Assembly (NCBI GenBank): GCA_963728935.1
Contig: CAVSMC010000001.1
Location: 868,001-932,000, forward strand
DNA from: CAVSMC01 sp963728935
Lineage (GTDB): Bacteria; Pseudomonadota; Gammaproteobacteria; Burkholderiales; Casimicrobiaceae
DNA: 64,000 bases
Direction: 5' to 3'
In this document: piece by piece, positions 1 through 10,771 of the stretch
Layout: every line of letters begins with the position of its first letter
Position numbering within the stretch: the stretch's first letter is position 1
Notes under the pieces: generated by a model
Seen by the model: only the letters and a program-made list of their open reading frames with translations
Databases searched by the model: none
What the model was told of the DNA's origin: nothing
Translations under genes and position numbers: made by a program

Positions 1-23
1 AGCGCCAAGAGCAACGTCCTCAT
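1..23 (-). CDS. yidD: Membrane protein insertion efficiency factor YidD, 5' end only
   Basis: Only the first seven codons lie in the window (MRTLLLA), reading leftward off the edge. The ATG at 23-21 overlaps the rnpA stop as ATGA. The short N-terminal match to YidD and the position directly after rnpA (rpmH-rnpA-yidD is a standard order) support the call. YidD assists YidC-dependent membrane insertion. Too little is present to check the cysteine-rich core. Confidence 0.7.
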
Positions 24-421
24 GGCGATTCGACGGGGGTCGCCGGTGCGCGCGCGAGCGGCTGAAGCAGCCGTTCGGCTTCCGCCGCGACGGCGCAAAG
101 CTCGCTTCTCGCACACCCGCGCGTAAGGCGCACGATCACGTCGTAGGCCTCGATTTCGGGGCGCGCACGCTCGAGCGTGACGCGCAGCAAGCGGCGCAGC
201 CGATTTCGATCGACGGCAAGCGGCAGCGCCTTGCGGCCGATGACGAACCCGGCGCGGCCGGTTTCTCGCTGTGCGGGCGCGCTGACGATCTGCAAATAGC
301 GGCCTTCACGGCGTCGGCCCGACCGAAGCAGCGTGTCGAACGCGCCAACGCCGGTGAGTCGATGGGCGCGCGCTCCTCGACGGGGGTGTCCGTGCTTCGG
401 CTGCGCCCGGTCGGAGGTCAG
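20..421 (-). CDS. rnpA: Ribonuclease P protein component
   Basis: Protein subunit of RNase P, which trims the 5' leader of pre-tRNA together with the RnpB RNA. The arginine-rich RNase P signature is visible (GRKALPLAVDRNRLRRLLR). The family-typical N-terminus (RLTGVGAFDTLLRSGRRR, then GRY) is encoded upstream of the first conventional start, a TTG at 295. The frame is open back to a stop at 469-467, yet between 466 and 296 it has no ATG, GTG or TTG. The only start-like codon is a CTG at 421-419, which would overlap the rpmH stop as CTGA and give 133 residues. I prefer this start because starting at 295 would remove conserved sequence. Followed by yidD with an ATGA overlap, so translational coupling is likely. 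Confidence 0.8.
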   Translation of the reverse strand: MTSDRAQPKHGHPRRGARAHRLTGVGAFDTLLRSGRRREGRYLQIVSAPAQRETGRAGFVIGRKALPLAVDRNRLRRLLRVTLERARPEIEAYDVIVRLTRGCARSELCAVAAEAERLLQPLARAPATPVESP

Positions 422-552
422 GGGGCGAGACGCGCGCGACCCTTCGCGCGACGCGCTGAAAGAACTCTACGGCCGCCGACGGTCTTCATCCGGGCGCGAA
501 AGCCGTGCGTCCGCTTGCGCTTGACGACGGATGGCTGGTAAGTGCGTTTCAT
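418..552 (-). CDS. rpmH: 50S ribosomal protein L34
   Basis: A 44-residue, very basic protein of the large ribosomal subunit. It begins MKRTYQPSVVKRKRTHGFRA and ends RRAKGRARLAP, the L34 pattern over its full length. ATG at 552-550, TGA at 420-418. It is the first gene of the leftward rpmH-rnpA-yidD operon, divergent from dnaA, the usual arrangement next to bacterial origins. A good sigma-70 promoter lies upstream at 585-614. Confidence 0.97.
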   Translation of the reverse strand: MKRTYQPSVVKRKRTHGFRARMKTVGGRRVLSARRAKGRARLAP

Positions 553-584
553 CGTGGACGACCTCGAAATCGAAAAAGCCTTAC

Positions 585-614
585 ATTAGAGCGCGTTATT
601 GGGTTCCCTGTCAA
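585..614 (-). promoter_or_regulatory. Sigma-70 promoter of rpmH-rnpA-yidD
   Basis: On the minus strand a perfect TTGACA (614-609) is separated by 18 bases from TCTAAT (590-585), about 33 bases upstream of the rpmH ATG. The match to the vegetative consensus is strong; use in vivo is inferred. Confidence 0.65.
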
Positions 615-671
615 ACGCCGGCCGCGCGCTCCCCCAAGAATCTGCTGTCCGCTGAAGGAGATACCAACCGC

Positions 672-702
672 TGTGGATAACTTCGATCCATCCGGCTAGA
701 AT
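672..702 (+). promoter_or_regulatory. DnaA box and putative dnaA promoter
   Basis: TGTGGATAA at 672-680 is a perfect DnaA box (TTATCCACA on the other strand). A -10-like TAGAAT follows at 697-702, about 60 bases before the dnaA ATG, which places the box around the expected -35 region. That fits autorepression of dnaA by DnaA, known in other proteobacteria; here it is inferred from position. Confidence 0.55.
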
Positions 703-764
703 CGCGCCCTCGATCGGGACGCTCCTCACGCGCCGCCGGCCGGCTCGATTGGAAGCGCTCCCCC

Positions 765-2186
765 ATGACGTCCGTCCCCGCTTTCTGGCAAAGCTGCCTC
801 GACGCATTTCGCGCCGAGCTCACGCCGCAACAATTCAACACCTGGATCCGGCCGCTCGCCGTCGCCCGTGACGACGCCGGTTACCGCGTGCTCGCGCCCA
901 ACCGGTTCGTGCTGCAGTGGGTGAAGGAGCGCTTCGCGCCGCGAATCGAGCAGCTCGCCGAAGCGGCCGAGGGCCACGCGATCGCGATTTCACTCGGCGT
1001 CGCAGCGCCGAACGTGGACTCTGCGCCGACACCGGCGCCCGCGCAGCCGGCCGCAGCGCGGCCGTTGCCCGGCCGCGAATCGGAACCGCGGATGCTGCCG
1101 GCTCCGGTCGCGGCGCCGCCGGTTTCGACAGCCGCGGCGGCGACGTTGGCGCCGTCGCGGCGACACGATACGACGAGCCTCAATCCCACGTTCAACTTCG
1201 CCGCGTTCGTCGCCGGCAAGGCGAACCAGCTCGCACGCGCCGCCGGGTTGCAGGTCGCCGAGCATCCGACGTCGTACAACCCGTTGTTCGTTTACGGCGG
1301 CGTCGGCCTCGGCAAGACGCATCTGATCCAGGCCATCGGCAACCATATTCTCGCGAGCAACCCCGCTGCGAAGATCCGCTACATCCATGCCGAGACGTAC
1401 GTATCGGACGTCGTGCGCGCATACCAGCACAAGGCGTTCGACGACTTCAAGCGCTACTACCGATCGCTCGATCTGCTCCTGATCGACGACATCCAGTTCT
1501 TCAACGGCAAGAGCCGTACGCAGGAAGAGTTCTTCTATCTGTTCAACACGCTGATCGAAGCGCACAAGCAGGTCGTCATCACGTGCGACACCTATCCGAA
1601 AGAGATTTCCGGCATCGAAGAGCGGCTGATCTCACGGTTCGGCTGGGGGCTCACCGTCGGGCTCGAACCGCCGGAGCTCGAGATGCGCGTCGCGATCCTG
1701 CTGTCTAAGGCGGCGGGCAGCGGTCTGAAGCTCGACGAGCAGGTCGCGTTCTTCATTGCGAAGCACATCCGTAGCAACGTGCGCGAGCTCGAAGGTGCGC
1801 TCAAGCGTGTGCTCGCCTATTCGAACTTCCACGGACAAGAGATCACGCTCGCCGTCGCGAAGGAATCGCTGCGAGACCTGCTCGCCGTGCAGAACCGGCA
1901 GATATCGATCGAGAACATCCAGAAGACCGTCGCCGACTATTACAAGATCCGGATCTCGGACATGCACTCGAAGAAGCGCTCGCGTGCAGTTGCGCGTCCG
2001 CGTCAGGTTGCGATGGCGCTCGCCAAGGAGTTGACGCAGCTTTCGCTGCCTGAGATCGGCAGCAACTTCGGCGGCCGCGATCACACGACGGTGCTGCACG
2101 CGTGCCGGCAGATCGCTAAGCTGCGCGACACCGTTCCCGAGATCAACCACGACGTCAATTTTCTGCTCCAGGTGCTTCGCAACTGA
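765..2186 (+). CDS. dnaA: Chromosomal replication initiator protein DnaA
   Basis: AAA+ ATPase that binds DnaA boxes, opens the origin and recruits the replicative helicase. The 473 residues show the four-domain layout: N-terminal domain I (FWQSCLDAFRAELTPQQFNTW), a proline/alanine-rich linker at about 90-140, the AAA+ core starting NPTFNFAAFVAGKANQLARA with Walker A GGVGLGKTHL at about 179-188 and Walker B LLLIDDIQFF, and the C-terminal DnaA-box helix-turn-helix with the signature GGRDHTTVLHACRQI. The length is normal. The ATG at 765 precedes the conserved domain I. dnaN and gyrB follow on the same strand. Confidence 0.99.
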   Translation: MTSVPAFWQSCLDAFRAELTPQQFNTWIRPLAVARDDAGYRVLAPNRFVLQWVKERFAPRIEQLAEAAEGHAIAISLGVAAPNVDSAPTPAPAQPAAARPLPGRESEPRMLPAPVAAPPVSTAAAATLAPSRRHDTTSLNPTFNFAAFVAGKANQLARAAGLQVAEHPTSYNPLFVYGGVGLGKTHLIQAIGNHILASNPAAKIRYIHAETYVSDVVRAYQHKAFDDFKRYYRSLDLLLIDDIQFFNGKSRTQEEFFYLFNTLIEAHKQVVITCDTYPKEISGIEERLISRFGWGLTVGLEPPELEMRVAILLSKAAGSGLKLDEQVAFFIAKHIRSNVRELEGALKRVLAYSNFHGQEITLAVAKESLRDLLAVQNRQISIENIQKTVADYYKIRISDMHSKKRSRAVARPRQVAMALAKELTQLSLPEIGSNFGGRDHTTVLHACRQIAKLRDTVPEINHDVNFLLQVLRN

Positions 2187-2462
2187 AGGGTGGACGGCAC
2201 CGGTCTGAAAGCCGCGCCGGCAGCGCAATTTCGCACCCGCCGAAAGCGCTTCGACCGGCTGGAAAGCAGTCGTTTTTCGGTCTATAATTTGTGGATTACG
2301 AAGCGCCCGCCGGAAGTCGCCGAAAAGCCCCCAAACGATCCACGGCGCCGCAGGCGGTTATCCACAAGGTCATCCTACAAGCAACCCGCTGAAAAGCCAG
2401 GTGCTTTTCGCGATATGAAGAGCTTTGCGCCGTTTCCTATTAACTGCTATACGGTTTAGACA
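2187..2462. other. dnaA-dnaN intergenic region, candidate oriC element
   Basis: This 276-base gap carries a perfect DnaA box, TTATCCACA, at 2358-2366 and a one-mismatch box, TGTGGATTA, at 2290-2298 in the opposite orientation. The 3' part (2440-2462) is AT-richer than its surroundings. Together with the perfect box at 672-680 on the other side of dnaA, this fits a bipartite origin around dnaA. Two or three boxes are few for an oriC, so the origin may lie partly outside or use degenerate boxes. Confidence 0.4.
2260..2288 (+). promoter_or_regulatory. Putative dnaN promoter
   Basis: TATAAT at 2283-2288 is a perfect -10 hexamer, 17 bases after TGGAAA (2260-2265), a four-of-six -35 match. It lies about 175 bases upstream of dnaN and next to the imperfect DnaA box at 2290-2298, so DnaA could influence it. 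Confidence 0.5.
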
Positions 2463-3566
2463 ATGCAACTAAAGCAGATCCCGCGGGACGCGCTGCTGAA
2501 ACCGTTGCAGGCGGTATCGGGCATCGTCGAGCGACGCCACACGTTGCCGATTCTCGCAAACGTGCTGCTCGAGCAGAAGGACGGCAAGCTCTTCGTCACG
2601 GCGACCGATCTCGAGATGCAGATCACCGCGCACAGCGAGCTAGCCGGAAAGGAGTCGCAGGCCGTAACGGTGGCTGCGCGCAAGCTGCAGGACCTGCTGC
2701 GCGCATTGCCCGACGGCACGACGCTCAATGTCGATGCGGCGGCGAGCAAGATGACCGTTCGCGCGGGCCGCTCGCGTTTCAATCTGCAAACGCTTCCCGC
2801 CGCGGACTATCCGCGCATCGGCCTCAACGACGAGCAGTTGCAATCGCTGCAGTTGCCGCAGAAGGACCTTCGCGCATTGCTGAAGTCGGCCGAGTTCGCG
2901 ATGGCGCAGCAGGATATCCGCTACTACCTGAACGGCATGCTGCTCGTGCTCGACAAGGGCACGCTGCAGGCGGTGGCGACCGACGGTCATCGGCTGTCAT
3001 GGGCGAGCCTTGCGGTCGCCGGCGACTATTCGCGCCAGGAAGTGATCCTGCCGCGCAAGACGGTGCTCGAGCTCGGGAAGCTCCTCGCCGACGCCGATGA
3101 TCCGGTCACGATCGACATTCTCGCGAACCAGGTGCGTTTCCGCTTCGGCACCGTCGAGCTCGTGAGCAAGGTCGTCGACGGCAAGTTCCCGGACTACAAC
3201 CGCGTGATCCCGACCGGGCATGCGAAGCGCATCGAGCTCGCCCGAGCGGAGCTCTTGTCGGCGCTGCAGCGCGCGGCGATCCTGTCGAACGAGAAATTCC
3301 GCGGCGTGCGGCTCGTCCTCGCACCGGAGCACCTTCGAATCATTTGCACGAACAGCGAACAGGAGGAAGCTGAAGAGGAGCTCGAAGTCGGCTACACCGG
3401 CGACCCGCTCGACATCGGCTTCAACGTCACCTATTTGCTCGACGTGCTGCAAAACCAGACCGCTGAGCGCGTGCTGTTCGCGTTCGGTGATGCCAACTCG
3501 AGCGCGCTCGTCACCGTGCCGGACCGCGACGACTACAAGTACGTCGTGATGCCGATGCGAATCTGA
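2463..3566 (+). CDS. dnaN: DNA polymerase III beta subunit (sliding clamp)
   Basis: Forms the ring-shaped dimer that tethers DNA polymerase III to DNA. The 367 residues are the normal length for three clamp domains. The N-terminus (MQLKQIPRDALLKPLQAVSG, then IVERRHTLPILANVLLE) and the C-terminus ending DDYKYVVMPMRI are classic; the last MPMRI motif lines the client-binding pocket. The interdomain YYLNGMLL and TDGHRLS motifs are visible. It lies between dnaA and gyrB on the same strand. Confidence 0.99.
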   Translation: MQLKQIPRDALLKPLQAVSGIVERRHTLPILANVLLEQKDGKLFVTATDLEMQITAHSELAGKESQAVTVAARKLQDLLRALPDGTTLNVDAAASKMTVRAGRSRFNLQTLPAADYPRIGLNDEQLQSLQLPQKDLRALLKSAEFAMAQQDIRYYLNGMLLVLDKGTLQAVATDGHRLSWASLAVAGDYSRQEVILPRKTVLELGKLLADADDPVTIDILANQVRFRFGTVELVSKVVDGKFPDYNRVIPTGHAKRIELARAELLSALQRAAILSNEKFRGVRLVLAPEHLRIICTNSEQEEAEEELEVGYTGDPLDIGFNVTYLLDVLQNQTAERVLFAFGDANSSALVTVPDRDDYKYVVMPMRI

Positions 3567-3653
3567 CGGGCCGAGCAGCGGACATGAAATGAACCGGCGC
3601 CGACGAGTACCCGTCGGTGCCGGCGCGTTGTGCACGTGTTATCGAAAGTGAAG

Positions 3654-6111
<2,458 letters not shown>

Positions 6112-6113
<2 letters not shown>

Positions 6114-6133
6114 CGCGCGCTTCGGCGCGCGTC
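6112..6133. terminator. UUCG-capped hairpin after gyrB
   Basis: GACGCGCGC (6112-6120) and GCGCGCGTC (6125-6133) form a perfect 9-bp stem closed by a TTCG tetraloop, beginning at the gyrB stop codon. There is no T-tract on the plus strand, so it is a stable 3'-end hairpin rather than a canonical intrinsic terminator. It lies between convergent gyrB and the DUF2905 gene. Confidence 0.4.
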
Positions 6134-6141
6134 CGGTGCCG

Positions 6142-6342
6142 CTAACGCCGGAACAGCCAGATCAGCAGCGACAGCACCGCGGACACGAGAAGGCTCGTCG
6201 CGAGCGGAAAGTGGAACGAAAACCCGTCGCGCTCGATGTGAATGTCGCCGGGCAGCCGGCCCAGGCCGATGCGCGCGAGCAACGGCCACGCAAGACCGGC
6301 GACGACGAGCACGCCGCCCAGAATGATCAGAAAGCGCTGCAT
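6142..6342 (-). CDS. DUF2905 family small membrane protein
   Basis: A 66-residue protein with two hydrophobic segments (about residues 4-22 and 46-63) around a short loop containing GLGRLPGDIHIERDGF, the hallmark of DUF2905 (established family, function unknown). Expected in the inner membrane. The ATG at 6342 gives the full family length. It lies about 125 bases downstream of topB on the same strand and ends convergent with gyrB. Confidence 0.85.
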   Translation of the reverse strand: MQRFLIILGGVLVVAGLAWPLLARIGLGRLPGDIHIERDGFSFHFPLATSLLVSAVLSLLIWLFRR

Positions 6343-6468
6343 CGAAAGCCGCGCGCGGCCTCCACATAGCGTTGTGGTGAATCAGCGTCGCCTCGTCGGC
6401 GGCAAGCGGCGATTCGAGATTGCTCGCAGCCCGCCTAGCGGGTCCCCGCTCGCCTCTCACGCCGCCGG

Positions 6469-9279
6469 CTAACGTCGCTTGCCGCGCGCCACTGGACGTT
6501 TGACGCTCGCGCCGCGCGCGCGTTCGGTCGCCGCCGGCTTGCGCGGCGCCGGCGTCGCCGTCGCGCGTTTGGTCGGCGCGCGTTTCGTCGCGGCCGCCGT
6601 CGGGCGCGCGGGCGCGTCGCCGGCCGACCGCGCGGCCTTCGCGGCGAGAATGCCGACCGCCTCGTCGAGCGTGAGCGAGGACATGCGATCGCGATCGGGC
6701 AACGTCGCGTTGACGTCGCCGTGCTTCACGTACGGTCCGTAGCGGCCCGAGTAGAGCTCGATCGGCTTCTTGTCCTTCGGATGCGCGCCGAGCACGCGGA
6801 TCGCTGCAGGCGCGCGCGAGAAGCGGCGCGACTTGCCTTCGCCCGCTTCCTTCTTCTCGAACTCGAAACCGATCTTGCCGTCGGACTGGCGGACGAGAAA
6901 GGCCGAGAACGGCCGCCGCGTGCGCGCCGACACGAACTGCAGCAGATCGGTCTTGCCGGTGGCAAGGAGCTTCGCCATCTGCTCTCGCTCGACCGGCCGC
7001 TGCAGGATCGTGCGGCCGGAACGGAAGTCGCAGATCTTGTCGGGCCCGACCGCCTTTTCGCAAACGTAGGCCTGCGGCGACTCGTAGACATTGGCACCGC
7101 ACTTCGGACAGGCACCGAGCGGCGTCTGGCCGCTGAAGTCGGGTGCCTCGTCGTCGCCGTCCGACTGGGGGAAGTCGAACTTCACCTCGTTGTCGTCGGT
7201 GAGCTTGATCGAGGCGGAAAACGGACGGCCCATCTTGCTGCGAAAGCCATCGAGTGGGCCCAGCGCGCGCTCGGTCAGCAGCGTTTCGGCTTCGTTGACG
7301 TCCAACTGACGCCCGGCCATGATCTTCCAGAACCCGAAGTCGCACGACTGGCATTGGAACCTCTTGTACTGCTCGTGCATTTCGCCGCCGCACTTCGGGC
7401 AGCGAGCTTCGAGCGTCGCGAAATCGCCGGGTATCGTGTCGCTCTCGTAGTTTTTCGCCTGCGCGACGATGTGCTTCGTCATTCCGACGATCTCGCGCAT
7501 GAACGTCTCGCGCTTCAACTTGCCGTGCTCCATCTGGGCAAGTTGGAACTCCCAGTCGGCGGTGAGCTCGGGCGAGAAGAGCTCGGGCACGCCGAGTCCG
7601 TGCAGCAGCGTCATCAGCGAAAACGCTTTCGCCGTGGGCTGCAGCTCCTTGCCTTCGCGCAGCACGTACTTCTCGGAAATCAGACCCTCGATGATCTGGG
7701 CGCGCGTGGCCGGCGTGCCGAGTCCCTTCTCGCGCATCGCCTCGCGCAGCTCCTCGTCCTCGATCAATTTGCCGGCGCCTTCCATCGCCGAGAGCAGCGT
7801 CGCCTCGGTGAAGCGCGCCGGCGGCCGCGTCCGGTTCGCGACCACTTCGACCCTCTCGGTGGCGACCTTCTCGTTCGCCTTGACGGGCGCGAGCGTGGGC
7901 TCTTCGCCCGCGGCGTCCTTGCCGTAGACGGCGAGCCAACCCGGCGTCACCAGCACTTTGCCTTCCGACTTGAAGGGCTCGTTCTCGACGCGGGTGATCC
8001 GCGTCGAGACGAGGAACTCGGCCGGCGGATAGAACGCGGCGAGAAAGCGCTTGACGACGAAATCGTAGAGCTTCGCCTCGATCTCGTTCAGGTGCTTCGG
8101 GCGCACGAGTGTCGGGATGATCGCGAAGTGATCCGAAACCTTGGCGTCGTCGAAGATCCGCTTGTTCGGCTTGACCCACTTCTGCTTGGTCACCTCGCGG
8201 GCGAAGCGGCCGTAGACGTTCGACTCGGCGAGCGACTCCATCGTCGCCTTGACCGTATCGATGTAGTCCTCGGGCAGCGCGCGTGAGTCGGTGCGCGGAT
8301 AAGTGAGCGCCTTGTGCTTCTCGTAGAGCGACTGCGCAAGCGAGAGCGTCGTCTTCGCCGAAAAGCCGAAGCGGCCGTTCGCCTCGCGCTGGAGGCTCGT
8401 GAGGTCGTAGAGCATCGGCGCGCCCTGCGTCGATGACTTCGACTCTTCGGTTACGACGCCGGGTTTGCCTTCGCACTTCGCCGCGAGAGCGTTAGCCTTC
8501 GCGTCGTCCCACAGCCGCTCGGCGCGCGCATCCGGATCGTCTTCGCGCTTCCTCCACGCCTCGTCGAACCAGCGGCCCGTGTACTCGCCGCCGCTGCCGC
8601 GGAACGTGCCGATCACTTCCCAGTAGTCGCGCGGGACGAACGCTCGAATCTTCTCCTCGCGCTCGACCAGGATCGCGAGCGTGGGCGTCTGCACGCGCCC
8701 GACGGTGGTGAGCTGGAATCCGCCGGACTTCGAGTTGAACGCGGTCATCGCCCGCGTCCCGTTGATGCCGACGAGCCAGTCGGACTCCGACCGGCAGACT
8801 GCCGCGTCGGCGAGAGGGCGCATCTGGGCTTCGGTCCGAAGCGCGCCGAACGCGTCGCGAATCGCCGCCGGCGTCATCGATTGCAGCCACAGCCGCGTAA
8901 TCGGCTTGCCGCTCTTCGCATACTGGACGATGTAGCGGAAGATCAACTCGCCCTCGCGGCCGGCGTCGCAGGCGTTGATCAACGCACCGACGTCCTTTCG
9001 GCGGATGAGCTTCAGCAGCGTGGAGAGCCGCTTCGCGTTCTTCTCGATCGGCTTCAGCGCGAAGCGCGACGGGATCGCCGGCAAGTGCGCGAACGTCCAC
9101 TTACCGCGCTTGACCTCCTCCTCTTCGGGCATGCCGATCTCGAGCAGGTGGCCGACGGCCGACGAGAGCACGTAGCGGTCGCTTTCGAAGTAGTCGTCAT
9201 GCTTCGTGAAGCCGCCAAGCGCGCGCGCGACGTCGGCGGCGACGGAGGGCTTCTCGGCGATGATGAGCGACTTGGCCAC
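6469..9279 (-). CDS. topB: DNA topoisomerase III with topoisomerase I-like C-terminal extension
   Basis: Type IA topoisomerase that decatenates and relaxes DNA. The TOPRIM domain has KSLIIAEKPSVAADVARALG at the N-terminus and DAGREGELIFRY; the catalytic tyrosine is in ALTYPRTDSRALP. After the core come two four-cysteine zinc ribbons (CPKCGGEMHEQY...CQSC; CPKCGANVYES...C) and topo I-type repeats (PIELYSGRYGPYVKHGD), then a Lys/Arg/Ala-rich tail of about 55 residues. I choose the GTG at 9279-9277 (VAKSLIIAEKPS), 936 residues, since family members start just before this motif; an in-frame TTG at 9324 adds 15 non-conserved residues. dprA lies upstream on the same strand; the smg gene often found between them is absent. 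Confidence 0.95.
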   Translation of the reverse strand: MAKSLIIAEKPSVAADVARALGGFTKHDDYFESDRYVLSSAVGHLLEIGMPEEEEVKRGKWTFAHLPAIPSRFALKPIEKNAKRLSTLLKLIRRKDVGALINACDAGREGELIFRYIVQYAKSGKPITRLWLQSMTPAAIRDAFGALRTEAQMRPLADAAVCRSESDWLVGINGTRAMTAFNSKSGGFQLTTVGRVQTPTLAILVEREEKIRAFVPRDYWEVIGTFRGSGGEYTGRWFDEAWRKREDDPDARAERLWDDAKANALAAKCEGKPGVVTEESKSSTQGAPMLYDLTSLQREANGRFGFSAKTTLSLAQSLYEKHKALTYPRTDSRALPEDYIDTVKATMESLAESNVYGRFAREVTKQKWVKPNKRIFDDAKVSDHFAIIPTLVRPKHLNEIEAKLYDFVVKRFLAAFYPPAEFLVSTRITRVENEPFKSEGKVLVTPGWLAVYGKDAAGEEPTLAPVKANEKVATERVEVVANRTRPPARFTEATLLSAMEGAGKLIEDEELREAMREKGLGTPATRAQIIEGLISEKYVLREGKELQPTAKAFSLMTLLHGLGVPELFSPELTADWEFQLAQMEHGKLKRETFMREIVGMTKHIVAQAKNYESDTIPGDFATLEARCPKCGGEMHEQYKRFQCQSCDFGFWKIMAGRQLDVNEAETLLTERALGPLDGFRSKMGRPFSASIKLTDDNEVKFDFPQSDGDDEAPDFSGQTPLGACPKCGANVYESPQAYVCEKAVGPDKICDFRSGRTILQRPVEREQMAKLLATGKTDLLQFVSARTRRPFSAFLVRQSDGKIGFEFEKKEAGEGKSRRFSRAPAAIRVLGAHPKDKKPIELYSGRYGPYVKHGDVNATLPDRDRMSSLTLDEAVGILAAKAARSAGDAPARPTAAATKRAPTKRATATPAPRKPAATERARGASVKRPVARGKRR

Positions 9280-9425
9280 GGGCTTGGGTGCGGTGCAAAG
9301 AGCCGCAGATAGTACCGAAAGCAAACGAGCGCAAGCAAGGAAACGTTCGGACTAGCGCCGGGCCGCTGCTGCCGGTCGCGGACGGAACAGCCATGCAGTG
9401 CACGCTCTAGCGCGAAAGCATGCAC

Positions 9426-10514
9426 TCACTCAATGCGTTGATATCGCCCACCGGGGAGGGCGGCGACGCGACCCGCGAGCTCGAGCGCCGTCAACGTGGC
9501 GAGCACCGTCGATGCGCTAAGACCGCTTCGCGCCGCGATCGTGTCACCGTCCGCAGGCGAATGGCCGATGGCCGCGAGGATCGCCCGGGCGGTCGGCTCG
9601 TCGACCGAACGTTCGCGCGGCGCTTGCCTTTCAACGCGCGCGACGTCGGGAAGGCGCAGCTCGTCGAGGATGTCGGTCGCGGTCTCGACGAGTTTTGCGC
9701 CCTCGCGGATCAGCTTGTGACAACCCTTCGAGAACGGCGAATGGATCGAGCCCGGCAATGCGAACACGTCCCGACCCTGTTCCGCGGCGAGGCGCGCGGT
9801 GATCAGCGAACCGGAGGAAAGCGTCGCCTCGACGACGAGCAGGCCGCGCGCGAGTCCGCTGATCACGCGGTTGCGGCGAGGGAAGTTCGCGCGAAGCGGC
9901 GGCGTACCGGGTGCGAACTCGGAGAGCAACAACCCGTCGTCGGCGAGCGCGTGTGCGAGGTCGCGATTTCGGGCCGGGTAGATGCGATCGGGGCCGGTCC
10001 CGACGACGCCGATGCTGCGTCCGGCTTGAGAAAGTCCGCCGCGATGCGCGGCGGCGTCGATGCCGAGCGCGAGTCCGCTCACGATGACGAGCCCGGCGCC
10101 GGCAAGCGCCGCGCCGAACGCTTGCGCGTCTTCACAACCTTGAGGCGTTGCGTTCCGGCTGCCGACGATCGCGAACGCAGGCTCGGCGAGCAACGCCCGC
10201 CGTCCGACGCAGTAGAGCATCGGGGGCGGGTTCGCGGTTTCGAGTAGCAAGGGCGGATAGTCGCGATCGTCCCAGGCGATGAGCGCGTGGCCGTCGGCGG
10301 CGAGCCAATCGAGCGCGCATCCGAGGCGGATATCGTCGAGGCGGTCGAGAGCCTGCACGTCCGGTGCCGCGACCACGGCATGGCGTTGTGCCGGCCTGGC
10401 GGCGACGACCGCTTCAGCGCTGCCGAACGCGCGCAGCAGCGCGGCCAGCGGCGCTGGCGCGACGGCAGCGACGTTCAAGGATGCCCAGGCGCGGGCACGG
10501 GCATCGACGAGCAT
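9426..10514 (-). CDS. dprA: DNA-processing protein DprA
   Basis: Loads RecA onto incoming single-stranded DNA during transformation. The Rossmann-like core is complete: GSRNATPQG, SGLALGIDAAAH, then PRRNRVISGLARGLLVVEA and SGSLITARLAAEQGRDVFALPG. The N-terminal third is a SAM-like helical region and the last 60 residues form a winged-helix domain (SGLSASTVLATLTALELAGRV). The 362-residue length is normal. The ATG at 10514 begins MLVDARARAW. The order LysM protein, dprA, topB is common in betaproteobacteria. comM, another transformation gene, is at 44029. Confidence 0.96.
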   Translation of the reverse strand: MLVDARARAWASLNVAAVAPAPLAALLRAFGSAEAVVAARPAQRHAVVAAPDVQALDRLDDIRLGCALDWLAADGHALIAWDDRDYPPLLLETANPPPMLYCVGRRALLAEPAFAIVGSRNATPQGCEDAQAFGAALAGAGLVIVSGLALGIDAAAHRGGLSQAGRSIGVVGTGPDRIYPARNRDLAHALADDGLLLSEFAPGTPPLRANFPRRNRVISGLARGLLVVEATLSSGSLITARLAAEQGRDVFALPGSIHSPFSKGCHKLIREGAKLVETATDILDELRLPDVARVERQAPRERSVDEPTARAILAAIGHSPADGDTIAARSGLSASTVLATLTALELAGRVAALPGGRYQRIE

Positions 10515-10631
10515 CGGGGGCGTGCGAGCGGACGCGACAGCGCGATGCTACCGCGCCGGTGAGGCTGCAACGCAATAAGCCGCACGGCGACTGCTGGGCT
10601 TCCGCGCGGTCGAGCGATCACCGATCGCGCC

Positions 10632-10771
10632 CGACCTCGCTGCTCGCGTCGCCAGCCTCCGAGCCCTCGCGCGATGGGCAATCGCGAGTCGTCGGCCTGG
10701 AGCGCCGACTCGCACGTGCTCGTACGGGCTCGGCGCTTCGCGCCCGGAGCCGACCTCGCTGCTCGCGTCGC
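10632..10771. repeat. 21-base direct repeat pair in the dprA-LysM gap
   Basis: CGACCTCGCTGCTCGCGTCGC occurs at 10632-10652 and again at 10751-10771, the second copy ending at the stop codon of the LysM gene. The gap from 10515 to 10770 otherwise holds no supportable gene. The repeat may mark a local duplication; no function can be inferred. Confidence 0.6.
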
